The notes under the pieces were generated by a model that worked only from the letters and a program-made list of their open reading frames with translations, had not been told where the DNA came from and did not search any database. A DNA stretch of 64,000 nt from Pseudoips prasinana (taxonomy: Eukaryota > Arthropoda > Insecta > Lepidoptera > Nolidae), in the NCBI GenBank assembly GCA_951640165.1, contig OX621243.1, forward strand, positions 9,176,001 to 9,240,000, read 5' to 3'. Of the stretch, positions 10,239 through 20,826 are shown one piece after another (the stretch's first letter is position 1; each line of letters starts with the position of its first letter). The translations under genes were made by a program, and so were the position numbers.

Positions 10239-10812
10239 GTCATCATCATCATCATCATATCAGCCGAAAGACGTCCACTGCTGGACAAAGGCCTCCCCCA
10301 AAGATCTCCACAATTGCCGGTCTTGTGCTATTCGCATCCAGCAGTTTCCAGCGACCCGCACACGATCATCGGTCCATCTTGTAGGGGGCCTGCCCACGCT
10401 GCGTCTTCCGGTTCGTGGTCACCACTCGAGAACCTTTCTGCCCCAACGGCCGTCGGCTCTACGAGCTATGTGCCCTGCCCACTGCCACTTCAGCTTGGCA
10501 ATTCTTCGGGCTATGTCGGTGACTTTGGTTCGCCTGCGGATTTCGACATTTCTGATGCGATCCCGCAGGGAAACTCCGAGCATAGCCCTCTCCATTGCTC
10601 TTTGGGTGACCTTGAGCCTTCTAATAAGGCCCATAGTGAGCGACCACGTCTCTGTTCCGTATGTCATCACTGGCAACACACACTGGTCGTAGACTTTCGA
10701 CTTGAGACACTGCGGTATTTTGGACGAGAAGATGTTACGTAGCTTCCCGAACGATGCCCATCCGAGTTGGATTCTACGACTGACCTCCTTCTCGAAGTTG
10801 GACCTACCTAGT
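10239..10812 (-). pseudogene. RTE-clade LINE, C-terminal end of the RT polyprotein
   Basis: A 5'-truncated copy of an RTE-type non-LTR retrotransposon that keeps the region after the reverse transcriptase. Reading right to left the frame is open from 10812 with features typical of the clade: NFEKEVSRRIQLGW, VLPVMTYGTETW, SLRDRIRN, RRRTKV, LKWQWAGHI, then GRRSVGRPP and the end QQWTSFG-stop at 10260-10262. One in-frame TGA (10416-10418) replaces the expected Arg after VLEW, so the protein is broken. The ATG-repeat 3' tail appears as (CAT)n at 10241-10258. The left end of the LINE stops abruptly against TA-rich DNA at about 10813. Relatives in this window: 1520, 16595, 35045, 35343, 38589, 54938 and 58007. 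Confidence 0.88.
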
Positions 10813-11488
10813 TGGTATATATTTAATATTATATATATTATAGTACCATAATTAGTAGTTCTGCATAATAATGATATGAATAATATGTATAGTTTATTAT
10901 TGTTGTGGCCCTGGGTAAAAATAAAGTGGCCCTAGCTTTATTGAGAAGGGGATCAGGGTTGACAAAATATCAACTATGTTTGTCTAAAGCGTCATAAAAT
11001 AAAAATAATTAACGCCGTAACTGAATTCAAAAATATAGGGAATTGCTAATATTATAGCATTCAAATAAGTTAAAATAAAATAAGTATCTAGGCTCCTGCT
11101 TCAAGTGTGATCGATCACCATACTCTTAGCTCATTGAAAACGAGATGAATTCAAATGAAATTCAAATACTTAATTATTTGAAATACATTCTTGTTAAAAT
11201 CTGACATATACCATTTTGTTTTTAATTTATTGTCAGACAGTTCTTAGTACCTAAATTGCTTTTTGCATACCCCTATCAGGCAGCATATACTGAATTATAC
11301 TCACATTTGCCTGACATTCTGAAATGTATAATGAATAATTGTATCTAGATAGGTACAATACATAACTGAACATAGATATGTTCAGCAATAAATTATTGAT
11401 TGAATGATTCAATTGATAATATAATGACGCTAGTTAGATCTAGAGTTATATTACCACATTTAAATAAATACATTTTATAGGATAAACC
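10813..11488. other. AT-rich sequence, nothing recognised
   Basis: No open frame, SINE or TIR signature supported. Confidence 0.5.
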
Positions 11489-11581
11489 TGTTTTACTCGA
11501 TTTTGATAATGCCTTTTACATAAATTTTCAGCAGCTGGCTTTAAATTTATGTAAAAGGCATTATCAAAATCGAGTAAAACA
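11489..11581. repeat. Perfect 39-bp inverted repeat
   Basis: Arms 11489-11527 and 11543-11581 are exact reverse complements around a 15-nt loop (TCAGCAGCTGGCTTT). It has no flanking duplication that I can see and no second copy in the window. Confidence 0.95.
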
Positions 11582-13477
11582 CATTTATGATATAACATAT
11601 ATTTATTTGAATAAACATATTTCATTTTTTCAATTCTATTAGACATGTATATAATAGAATAATATATTAAAGTATTTCTAGTTAAGACGAATGCCGGCTG
11701 CCGAGACTGTGTTGTTCTCCTCGTATATATGTGTAAAGAAGAACAAAACTACTAAAACAATATTGATTTATTATAATTTAAAATTGTTTTAACAATCTGT
11801 ACCTAAATATCTATATGCAACTAGAAATAATTATGTATACTTAACTATATTACTACAAACATGTTGTGATTATTTACAAGCGATTTTTAAAGTCTACGTG
11901 AGTAAAAACCTTATTTATTTTATATTTATGTAATAAAATCGGCTATAATACAAACTGAACCGATTTCAATTTCATTCTTCAATTTTACTGCCTGATCTGT
12001 CCGTCTGTGTTGTTTACTAGAGTTTATTGATAAATTGTTTTATTTTATCCAATAAAATAAACGGTCGGGTATAGTAGTTTCATAAATCTATATTGCTTTA
12101 CAAAAATATAAATATTGGTCACGTCTTAAAATTAAGGGAAAGAAAATAACGAATATATTTATATAAGAAAAATATTGTATAATAATGGCTCTTAACGTAC
12201 GCCCTCGTCATGCAACCAGCTTCATTCTCAAGTCAAGCGTGCGTATAGAAGTTATACAACAACAAAAAAATAGAACTGACAAGTTGGCAAAAAAATATCG
12301 GTCCTCAAGCAACGGAGAAATCGCGTGACGTAAGTAAAAAAAATAAGAATCGAAATGACAAGGACCTTCTTTTTGAAGTCAGTAAGCTATTACTTGGGCA
12401 TAGCGAATGTATGGAAGACGATAACTGTCAGTCTTACAAGAGCACTTTAATAACGTCACCCATTCAACTGCTCACCCAATTCTGTGAAAATAATTGTCAC
12501 TGTACTAGTTGATTTGTTACTTCGGATTCGCCGCACCGTCTACTAGTTCTACTGGCTTTTGATACAAACAAGCTTTAAAATAGGATTTGTATAGAAGATA
12601 TTGTATTTTGTGTCATTGAATGCGAATTTATTATCAACCTAGATTTTAGAGTGGAACTAAACATCTTGAAAATGTATTTGGAGCTGAATAGGGACAAATT
12701 AACAAAGTTCACTATAGTTACGACTATGACTATTTCTCCCAGTTTACTGTAAGATCAGTCTTAAGTAGTTTTAGTGCGTATTATACTTTTGATTACGAAG
12801 AAGACAACTAGTTTCAAAATTACTTGATTTAAACTAGAAAATTCATTAAAAGAAGACCTCAAGAAATGTTCATGAAACAAATGATTATTATTTAAACTAT
12901 TGCATTAGAAAAACCCATTTTTGTATTGTAAATTCCAGAAACTCTAAAAGTTTCAGCCACGACACGATATTTTTATTGATGATAGCAGCCAGATATTTGT
13001 ATTTTTCAATTTGTATTAAAATTTACATGATGTATGAACACTATCACTGCGCCCCAACCTCAACGTTTTTCCAATTAAAATTATTTCTGAGAATAGAAAT
13101 TCATTTACACAAATACTTAACCTATGTGGAAACTGAACATGAAACATGAGAGCGCCGAGGTAGTAACGACAGACCTAAACCACTGCAACAAAATGCTTTT
13201 AAAATGTCACTACACGGTTTAGACATGACACAGACTTGACTCAAGAGAATATAATATTTAAGATGTATACATTTAGATGAACTCACGCGACAAAAGAAAG
13301 TGCTTCCATCTTAAAACGGAGCACCATGAAAAGAAGTTTTATTTTTCTAGACGGCAATCTTTCATCGGACAATAAAAATAAGCGAGGGCTCCTTCTCACT
13401 AGATTATTTCGTCCAAAGAAGTAATTAACCTCTCTTTTACGTTCACTATTAACGTAAAAATAAAACAAAAACAAATC
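11582..13477. other. 1.9 kb AT-rich sequence, no gene recognised
   Basis: Holds only short frames. A 47-codon frame at 12185-12328 has an ATG but no recognisable features. No repeat family identified. Confidence 0.45.
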
Positions 13478-13727
13478 GAGGAAAGACGATAGGTTGTATC
13501 ATTTTCTGCAACCCTAAATTGACTCTGGTCGTCTAATTTGAGTAGTTAATTATCTTATAGTACAAAAAAGTCAAGTTAGCCATTTTTAATTTAATAAACT
13601 AAACTTAAATAGAAAAAGCTACACTGAGGAAAAGATTGGCTCGTATCATTTTCTACAACTTTAAATTGACTCATATTGTCTGTTTTGAGTAGTTAATTTT
13701 CTTAAGTAACAGAAAAAGTCAAGTAAA
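13478..13727. repeat. Diverged 100-bp direct duplication
   Basis: 13478-13577 and 13626-13727 share a common order of blocks (GAGGAAA..., GTATCATTTTCT, AATTGACT, TGAGTAGTTAATT, AAAAAGTCAAGT) with many substitutions, a period of about 148 bp. It looks like an old tandem duplication or two copies of an unnamed repeat. Confidence 0.7.
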
Positions 13728-13861
13728 AGTTGCCTAATTTCAGGATAGACGTAACAATAATAGCAATTTAAAGTCATACATTAGTCACAAGGGATAGGCC
13801 TACATTGAATTCGTGTACATTAAATTTTCTGTCATAATCGTCTAATTTTCATGCACGTAGA

Positions 13862-14080
13862 ATACTGACTCAGTTGGTAGTGAAATTGCCATCTAATCTA
13901 AAGGTTGCGGGTACCATCTTTGCACAAGACAAATATTTTTGTTTTGGTCTAGATATTTTCTATGTATTGTATGCATATACCTATTTCTAAAAAGTAGATA
14001 AATATTTCTATCGGTACAATCTTGGCTTAGTTTGGGCTAGATGGCGTTGCGTGATATGTCCTGGATATTATTTTTTTTAT
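13862..14080 (+). mobile_element. tRNA-derived SINE (family B), decayed
   Basis: The head GACTCAGTTGGTAGTG and a worn box B (AAGGTTGCGGGTACCATC) are followed by the body and the tail GCTTAGTTTGGGCTAGATGG...GTGATATGTCC shared with the copies at 34730, 47344 and 48929. Confidence 0.7.
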
Positions 14081-14297
14081 TGCATGTATGTACATAAATA
14101 CATAGACTCACGCCTGATTCACAGAGGGTTAGGCAGAGATATCGGACTTCCATTAGTATGAAAGTATTTACAAAAAATATATACATATATATGTATTTAT
14201 ATATTATTTTGTTCTAATCAAGTATGCTTATATTACAAATTTGCTTAGTTTAAGCTAAATGTCGCTGTGTGATATGTCCCTCATATTTATTTATCAT
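14081..14297. mobile_element. LINE 3' tail scrap beside a second SINE tail
   Basis: 14085-14145 is the antisense 3' end of the LINE at 20827 (CTCACGCCTG preceded by a TATGTA-like repeat). 14240-14297 repeats the SINE-B tail (GCTTAGTTTAAGCTAAATG, GTGATATGTCC). The order suggests either a LINE inserted in a SINE or two neighbouring scraps. Confidence 0.55.
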
Positions 14298-14676
14298 TAA
14301 GAATAAAAACTAAACCAAAGGAGGCAATAATAATAAAGTTTCTGTTAATAATAAGTAAATTTTCTTGTTAAGTGTACCTAATACAATGCAAACATCCATT
14401 TTGGGTACAGTACTGAACGGGTTGAAACATGATACATCGAGACTTGAGCGTGCCAATTCGATGTTTCCACTCCGATATTGTGAAAGAGCTAGTATTGACT
14501 TTTCACAAGAGTAAAGACTTCTCCAACATAACAAACAGCCACGTTTACATATCCTATCGCAGTAATCTCAAAGCTCTGTTCACACCATTTGTGTTACAAA
14601 AATGTATAAACATTTGTAAGGAATAATAGTACACAATAAAAAAAAAATATTTTCGGGGATACTATAACTATGATAT

Positions 14677-14680
<4 letters not shown>

Positions 14681-14711
<31 letters not shown>
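14681..14711. repeat. (TA)n target tract, left part
   Basis: TA run directly before the 5' LTR; it continues after the 3' LTR at 18270. Confidence 0.9.
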
Positions 14712-14715
<4 letters not shown>

Positions 14716-15001
14716 GGAGAAATTTAGTTAAAGGACTGTTTACGTACTAGTAACGCCATCTATTAGCGTTTGGAAAACACTACTCACTGAGTCAGTAGTT
14801 CGAGTCGAGGTTGTCTATGAACTGTCGCATGTGACGTTTGACGTCTGTCAGTTGTCTAAGTGACATTAGTGTGTTAGCGACACGACACAGTTGGCAAACA
14901 GAGCTCGACTGCGCCGCGTGTGCGCACTGATTCTTTTCACCACGTGCATGATGGCGGACACCGACAATGTTTCGGAGTTAAATCCGTCAGAATCTGCGAC
15001 A
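14712..15001 (+). repeat. Element A 5' LTR
   Basis: 290 bp, TG...CA ends. It carries the start codons (14948 and 14951) of the internal ORF, which is unusual for an LTR. Confidence 0.85.
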
Positions 15002-15529
15002 GCAGCGGTGGGATCGATTCCAAAATCATCCTACGTGTCTACCGCAATGCCTGCTACTCAAAATCAAGAATATTTTCGTGATTCGGTTCCACCACGTAGC
15101 GAAAATAGTGTTTGAAATTTGAAAAATTACGATGAAAATACAACCCCGCTGATTGTGAATTTACGGCTGTATCGCAAACTCGTGGACCGATTACGAAACT
15201 CGATACGTTACATTGACACATCTTCGATGTCGAGCTCGCAAGTGGACTTCGAAGTCGTACCCGTTGTGCAAAACGTTGGACGAAGCAAATTACCGTGTAT
15301 CAAGATAGTTAGCGGCGACCGAGAGATTGATGCCCTTTTTCAAGATTTGGTGCCGTATGGTGCAGTGACCGTGCGAGAACTTACATACGTGGAGTACTCG
15401 ACTTACAAGCTTGCCTTGATTGAGCAGTTGGAGCTGCTGCTTGGAGCGAAGGTAACAAAATCGAAGTTGTTATCGCAGGTATCTCGGATACTCAGGTATG
15501 TTCAGACTTGTTTAAAACACGCCTACTGA
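14948..15529 (+). pseudogene. ORF of element A, starts in the LTR, one in-frame TGA
   Basis: Unrecognised product. From ATG 14948 (MMADTDNVSELNPS) the frame crosses the LTR boundary at 15001, meets TGA at 15113-15115 (codon 56), and continues open in the same frame as NLKNYDENTTPLIVNLRLYR to a stop at 15527-15529, 193 codons in all. The second part has a mixed, non-repetitive composition (KLVDRLRNSIRYIDTSS, GDREIDALFQDLVPYGAVTV, LIEQLELLLGAKV), which looks like real protein rather than chance. There is no zinc knuckle, protease or RT motif. Position suggests a gag-like or captured host fragment; both are inference. A donor-like CAG|GTATGT lies at 15493-15500. The TGA may be a decay mutation or a leaky stop. 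Confidence 0.5.
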
Positions 15530-16594
15530 TTTCGTGTTTCGATCTGGTTACTCGCGATGAGCGGAGTCTCTTGGCCAGTTCGTGTTTATCCTTGAAGAAT
15601 AGTTTTTGGTGCATCAGTGAACGTGGTAGAAGTTTTTATTTAACAGTGAAGAGAGTACAGGCTCTGATAGTTAGGCTGCCTTTCTGTCGGTCGAGTCTTT
15701 GAGTTAAAATAATTGGTTTGTTCTTTTCGAGGCGAAGTTGATCGTGCTGTCTTTTTGCAAGTAAGGCGACGGCATGGGCGATTCTGCATTGGGGAGAATT
15801 CACCAGTTTGTATTAGAGTAAATTAAAAGTAACCTCTAAAGTAAAAGTGCCTCGTGTCGAGTGTGAGTGGTGAATCTTTATTTTATGGGAAGAAACATGT
15901 AAGTACTTTTATTATATTGTTTAAAAGGCACTTGATGACCTAATGCTGCACTGAAGAATTTTTGATATCTGTGAAATTCATAACACGTGTTGTTTTGTGT
16001 GGTTTATACTTTTAGATGTTGAAAATACGCCCAACGTTTGTTATATTTAATTTTTATGGTGACAATATGCGCGTTTTGAAGGTTAAATAGTTTGAACGGT
16101 TTATTTCGACATTACATCCATAGACTTATGGATGTAGGGGCAAGTTAGGTCACATACACGCTCTTGTGGACAATGGTTGGTAACAGACAGATTGTTCCCT
16201 AATTCGTAAATGATTTGTTGATAACCTTACGGGTACTCGAGATTTTATATCCACGCGCCTGACAGGTATTGGGTCGAACACTACATTTTCTTTTTCCCCT
16301 ATTAGTCTGCCTGTCAAGGTCAACGAAGTGCTTGTGTGTGAGAAGTGACTTTTGTAATTGTAGATTCACATATTTTGTCCCATGATGCTATGATAAGCAG
16401 AGATGTTTTTACCTAACCGGGATTGAGCTTGACTATTAGTAACAAAGTCATCCGCATCACTCGCGAGGTCCATGCTGAAGTTTGTTTATTACGGAATCTT
16501 GACACTTGTACAAGCTATCGATACTGATTTGATCGACTGTAAAGACGTTTCTCAATTACTGACAAGTGGAGAGATTCATGTCTGTTCTAGTAAT
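15530..16594. other. Element A internal noncoding region
   Basis: About 1.06 kb with no supported ORF or motif. A small hairpin (10-bp arms TACATCCATA / TATGGATGTA) sits near 16104-16128. Confidence 0.45.
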
Positions 16595-17188
16595 AATTCA
16601 TCATCATTATGTTAGCTGAAAGACGTCCACTAGACGGAGGCTTCCCTTGGGATTCTCCGCAGTGGTCGGCCCTCCTTATGAGGGGCCAGCCCGCGCTGCA
16701 TCTTCCGGTGCGTGGTCCCCAATCGAGGACCTGTCTGATCCAGCGGCGTCGGTGTTGGGAGCTGTGTGCCCCGCCCGCTGCCGTTTCGGTTTGGCAATTA
16801 TTTCGTTATAATTATAATCATAATATCTTTATTTTTATAAATGTGGTGAATACAGGTGTTATTGTTTACATCATTTAAGTTTCACACGTTTGCCATATTG
16901 TACATGGCATACAAATGTTGTACTTACAAACTAGGTATATTGAACTCAAAATACTAACTTACTGATTTGTGACACAATTTTTATGTCGGCTGCTTTATTT
17001 CGCCTGCGGATTGCGACGTTTTTGTTCGGTCGCGCAGGGATGCTCCGAGCGTGGCCCTCTCTGTTGCTCTTTGGGTGACCTTGAGCCTTCTTGTGAGTCC
17101 AGTGGTGAGAGACCACGTGAAAGACTTTAGACTTGAAACACTGCGTTATTTGTGATGGGGGGATGTTGCGTAGCTTCCCGAACTATTC
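16595..17188 (-). mobile_element. RTE LINE fragment inside element A, interrupted
   Basis: Antisense RTE C-terminal region as at 10239: 16595-16802 covers the 3' tail and last codons, 16984-17188 covers the upstream part (matches for RRRTKV, SLRDRIRN and GKLRN regions). A 181-bp AT-rich stretch (16803-16983), perhaps another LINE tail, splits it. Many substitutions relative to other copies show it is much older than the LTRs around it. Confidence 0.8.
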
Positions 17189-17444
17189 TAATTAATTGCT
17201 TCACTATAACCGAGAACCACGAGCGTAGGTTCTGGAAGGTAGCTTCAGGTAAAATCCAAATTGCGCAAAATTGTACCATAGTTAGAAATACAGTTACAAG
17301 TCCGCTTCCATTTTTGATGGGTTGTAAGAAAAGTTCCCCTCCAAAATTAATGCCCTTGTCCAAAAATATGGTAAGGTTAACCTCTACGCACTTAGATGTG
17401 AAGCAAAATGCAGGATGGACTAGCTAGCTCATGCTGATAAGGTG

Positions 17445-17795
17445 CGTTATGGCAATAGCGCTTTGCTGTGTGATGCAGTTTATGCTGAAAGCTTCAACGA
17501 TTTGCTGTGTATTGAAGTTTATGATGAAAGCTTCAACGCTTTACTGAGTGTTGCAGTTTATGGTGAAAGCTTCAACGCTTTGCTGTGTGTTGCTGTTTAT
17601 GCTGAAAGCTGTAACGCTTTGCTGTGTGATGCAGTTTCTGCTGAAAGCTTCAACGCTTTGCTGTGTATTGCAGTTTATGCTGAAAGCTGCAACGCTTTGC
17701 TGTGTGATGCAGTTTATGCTGAAAGATTCAACGCTTTGCTGTGTGTTGCATTTTATGCTGAAAGTTTCAACGCTTTGCATTGTGTGAGGTACGCC
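17445..17795 (+). repeat. 39-bp minisatellite in element A
   Basis: About nine units with starts near 17445, 17484, 17523, 17562, 17601, 17640, 17679, 17718 and 17757, each like GCTGAAAGCTTCAACGCTTT followed by a GCTGTGTGTTGCAGTTTAT-like half. Decayed half units run on to about 17880. Because 39 is a multiple of three, several frames are open (one gives a 13-residue unit like AVYAESFNALLCV), which makes false ORFs. Confidence 0.9.
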
Positions 17796-17979
17796 CTCTA
17801 ACTAATGATGAAAGCTTTAACGCTTTGTGGTAAATGCTGAAAGCCTTTAGGCTTTGCTTTGTGTAACATTGAAAGCCGCTTGTAACGCTTTGTGTCCTTG
17901 CCAAACTGAAGAGCTGTAATTCATGTTGATTATGTCAGCGAGTAACAACGCGAGAGCGCGTTGGTTGTCAGAATGGCCG

Positions 17980-18269
17980 TGTCGGAGAAATTTAGTTAAA
18001 GGACTGTTTACGTACTAGTAACGCCATCTATTAGCGTTTGGAAAACACTACTCACTGAGTCAGTAGTTCGAGTCGAGGTTGTCTATGAACTGTCGCATGA
18101 GACGTTTGACGTCTGTCAGTTGTCTAAGTGACATTAGTGTGTTAGCGACACGACACAGTTGGCAAACAGAGCTCGACTGCGCCGCGTGTGCGCACTGATT
18201 CTTTTCACCACGTGCATGATGGCGGACACCGACAATGTTTCGGAGTTAAATCCGTCAGAATCTGCGACA
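17980..18269 (+). repeat. Element A 3' LTR
   Basis: Copy of 14712-15001 with about one substitution; followed directly by the continuing TA tract. Confidence 0.85.
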
Positions 18270-18302
18270 TATATATATATATATATATTACATATATATA
18301 TA
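18270..18302. repeat. (TA)n tract, right part
   Basis: TA-rich run (one TTACA interruption) between the 3' LTR and the hairpin of the next LINE. Confidence 0.85.
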
Positions 18303-18345
18303 GACGCAAAAAGTTTACAGCTGTTAGCTGTAAACTTTTTGCGTC
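18303..18345. repeat. 20-bp snap-back at a LINE 5' junction
   Basis: GACGCAAAAAGTTTACAGCT, a 3-nt loop (GTT) and its exact reverse complement. The right arm is the first retained LINE sequence; the left arm is an inverted copy of it. Confidence 0.95.
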
Positions 18346-18990
18346 ATCTGGTTCACTCAGGCGCCTGCGCAACTTCCTCCCTATTACCACTAAAACTGCT
18401 CTTGCACAATCACTTCTCCTACCTATTCTCGACTATGCCGATGTCAACTATCTAGATCTCACAGAAGAACAACTGGATAAACTTGAGCGTCTTCAAAACC
18501 TTTGTATTAGATTCATATTTGGCCTTCGCAAATATGATCACGTTTCATTATTCCGGTCAAAGCTCAAGTGGTTGCCAATCCGCCTTCGTCGGAATGCTCA
18601 GGTTCTTTTTTTTATTATATAACACTCTCTTTAATCCCACTACACCTACATATCTTAAAAACCGTTTCGAGTTTCTCTGTGACACACAATCCAGATTCCT
18701 AAGATCATCACACACCCTAAAGCTGCATACTCCTATGCATTCTACCACATTTATGAACAAATCATTTTCTGTTCAAGCAGTACTATTATGGAATGCCTTA
18801 CCAATTGATATCAGACGTGCACAAACTCTTGCCACGTTTAATAAAGCTGTTAAAAAACACTATCTACTTTCGTAAAGTCACCTACTGTCTAATATAATAT
18901 TTATGTTATATATTATATACTGTATTTATACATATTTTGCTATATACACATGCTATTTGGTATGCCACCTTACATTGTTATAAACCTCAT

Positions 18991-19022
<32 letters not shown>

Positions 19023-19228
19023 TATACTATTTATACTTTTTCTCTACTTCATTTGTTGCACACCTACTACTTTAAATATTTAGAGCTCCTATCCATCCAA
19101 AGGTTGTCTGGAAGAAATCGCTTAATGCGATAAGACCGCTGATTGTACATTATTGTGTTATTTATTTGTCTACTATGTAATTATCCAGTTTGAATGTGTA
19201 CAATAAAGAGTATTCTATTCTATATATC
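18324..19228 (+). pseudogene. 5'-truncated non-LTR LINE (CR1/Jockey-like), RT C-terminus
   Basis: Remnant of a LINE reverse-transcriptase protein: LRRLRNFLP, ALAQSLLLPILDYADV, LERLQNLCIRFIFGLRKYDH, WLPIRLRR, then, after a one-base shift in a T-run at about 18606-18614, LYNTLFNPTTPTYL, FSVQAVLLWNALPIDIRRA and FNKAVKKHYLLS-stop at 18875. The 3' UTR contains a TA tract (about 18990-19016), GGTTGTCTGGAAGAAATCGC at 19102 and AATAAAGAGTATTCTATTCT at the end. Clade placement is uncertain. Relatives: 22090-22767 and the UTR scraps at 1203 and 21683. The frameshift and truncation make it dead. Confidence 0.85.
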
Positions 19229-19854
19229 CTTTATAGTTGCATGTAAATATATTAATATACCTATAATTTCTGTGTTGCTAAAAGTACATCCATAATAAAA
19301 TTTTCTACATGGATTTAGTAAATCTAAGCTTCTATAATACGATTTATTATTTATAAGACGATTTAGGTATAATTTATAAAAGGTGTTCTTTATATATACG
19401 ACTAGCGCCCCGTCCGCAATACGCCAGCTTAAAAATCAGCCGAATAGTATAAATAATTTCTGGTATACGTTACATTTTAAGATCTGAAATTGGTGCCAAT
19501 AAATACTTACATTATCTCCCATTTGTTATTTTTTCGTTATAGCTAATATTATGTTACTCTTTGTAATTAGTTTTGAAATCAGTATTTTTTTTATCACCTA
19601 AACTCTTAAAGTTTGTTACACTATGTTTGTATTTTGATCTCTTGGCATAATACTTAAAGAGTTTGTTCTCCTATACGGCAACAGGAACTATTGTTATGCC
19701 CTGTCACAGTCGTCCGTTTGGTCATTTATCACGGACCTTATATAGATGCATTGTACAATATTTATTCAACGCCCAGAGGCAACAAAGAGATTGAAAAAAT
19801 AAATCTTGTGTGTACTTATGTACACGCGTTAGAAGTTATACTTCTTAATATTTC
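19229..19854. other. AT-rich sequence with a possible inverted Helitron end
   Basis: ACTAGCGCCCCGTCCGC at about 19403-19419 resembles the reverse of a Helitron 3' end (CTAG preceded by a GC-rich stretch). The opposite end is not identifiable. Nothing else recognised. Confidence 0.3.
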
Positions 19855-20035
19855 ATACCACCTAGAACTAACGTCATGCTGTTATTTTTACGATGCGCGC
19901 GCATCGTGCGCGCATCGTATGATGCGCATGATCGTATCATGCGTAAAAATTCGTTCTCATACCACCTAGAACTAACTTCATGCTGTTAAATTTTTTGGTG
20001 TCGGTGTGCGCGCGCATCGTAAAAATTCACTTCAA
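19855..20035. repeat. CG-rich palindromes within a 103-bp direct duplication
   Basis: CATACCACCTAGAACTAAC occurs at 19855 and 19958, each followed by TCATGCTGTTA and then alternating purine-pyrimidine DNA. The first copy contains CGATGCGCGCGCATCG and TGCGCGCATCG with further ATGCGCATG-type palindromes; the second has GTGCGCGCGCATCG. Such runs can adopt Z-DNA or cruciforms. Confidence 0.75.
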
Positions 20036-20451
20036 TTATTTTTCTCCATCGCGCCAAAAGAAGTATAACTTCAATAATATAAGCAATTTTAACTAAATGA
20101 AAATTTTAATTTAGCAAATTTTAATGAAATGGCACATTGTTAATCAAAATTCTTATATAGCAGTGGTGAAATTTATAACGATTAAACTTGAAAGAAAATT
20201 AATTTTTAAATGCATATTAAATTATTATAATCATAAGCAGATCTCACCCTTAAATTATAATTTAATGATAACCTGGGATTTTCACCATCAACCTATATAA
20301 ATTTGATGAGTGCTTAGTGACCTCAATTCATAGAAAATAGTATTTGGGTTAAAACCATATTATATGGTTTTTTATGAACCTACATATTATGGCATGGCAC
20401 TATATATTAAACTGACTGTATGCACCTATTTGCGACTTACCATGATTTACT

Positions 20452-20663
20452 TTTTTTTTTCTTTAAAAGTCTACCCCCGCACTAGGGAATCTAATCCCTC
20501 TGTCGCGGGGTAGTTTTAAAACATATAATAGACAGACACAAATTACATTCTGACTCAGAACAACTATTTATGGGTCACAAAAATATTTGTCCGGCGTAGG
20601 ACTCGAACCCACGACACAAAGCGTCAAGGCGACTGTCTTAGCCGCTGCGCCACACGTACAGTT
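20452..20663 (-). mobile_element. tRNA-derived SINE (family A)
   Basis: Read on the minus strand: head CTGTACGTGTGGCGCAGCGG (box A), GGGTTCGAGTCCTACGCC (box B), then CATAAATAGTTGTTCTGAGT, a CCCCGCGAC...GTGCGGGGGT stem and a run of A. It is the best preserved copy of the family; others at 9503, 46003 and 54107. Confidence 0.9.
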
Positions 20664-20826
20664 AGATAAAATAAGACTTAAATAAGACTCTAGGTCAAGA
20701 TTAAGCCTACCACCACATAGTTTGCCTTAAATTGCTAGCTTGCGGAATAAACCTGCTTACTTATAAACAACAGATCTTTTTCAAGCAATTAGGCCGGTCA
20801 AGCTCAAAAGTGAACCGATTTTACAT

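Larger units (their letters stand above)
14712..18269 (+). mobile_element. Non-autonomous LTR retrotransposon (element A)
   Basis: Two 290-bp direct repeats, 14712-15001 and 17980-18269, begin TGTCGG and end GCGACA and differ at about one base (GTGACG versus GAGACG). Both are flanked by TATA of a TA microsatellite, which fits a 4-bp target duplication. The internal 2,978 bp lack reverse transcriptase, protease and integrase. It holds a broken ORF starting in the LTR, an RTE LINE fragment and a minisatellite. A TGGGATCGATTCC stretch a few bases after the 5' LTR is a possible primer-binding site, unmatched to a tRNA; no clear polypurine tract is visible. The near-identical LTRs mean recent movement. 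Confidence 0.85.

Noticed and set aside
12185..12328. 47-codon ATG frame
   Set aside because: Expected by chance in this length; no motif, no supporting signals.
17541..17801. Open frames of 79-119 codons over the 39-bp minisatellite
   Set aside because: Repeat-length artefact, overlapping on both strands, no start context or known domain.
14712..18269. Simple segmental duplication of a host promoter and first exon
   Set aside because: TG..CA ends and matching TATA flanks fit LTRs better, although the ORF starting inside the repeat keeps some doubt.
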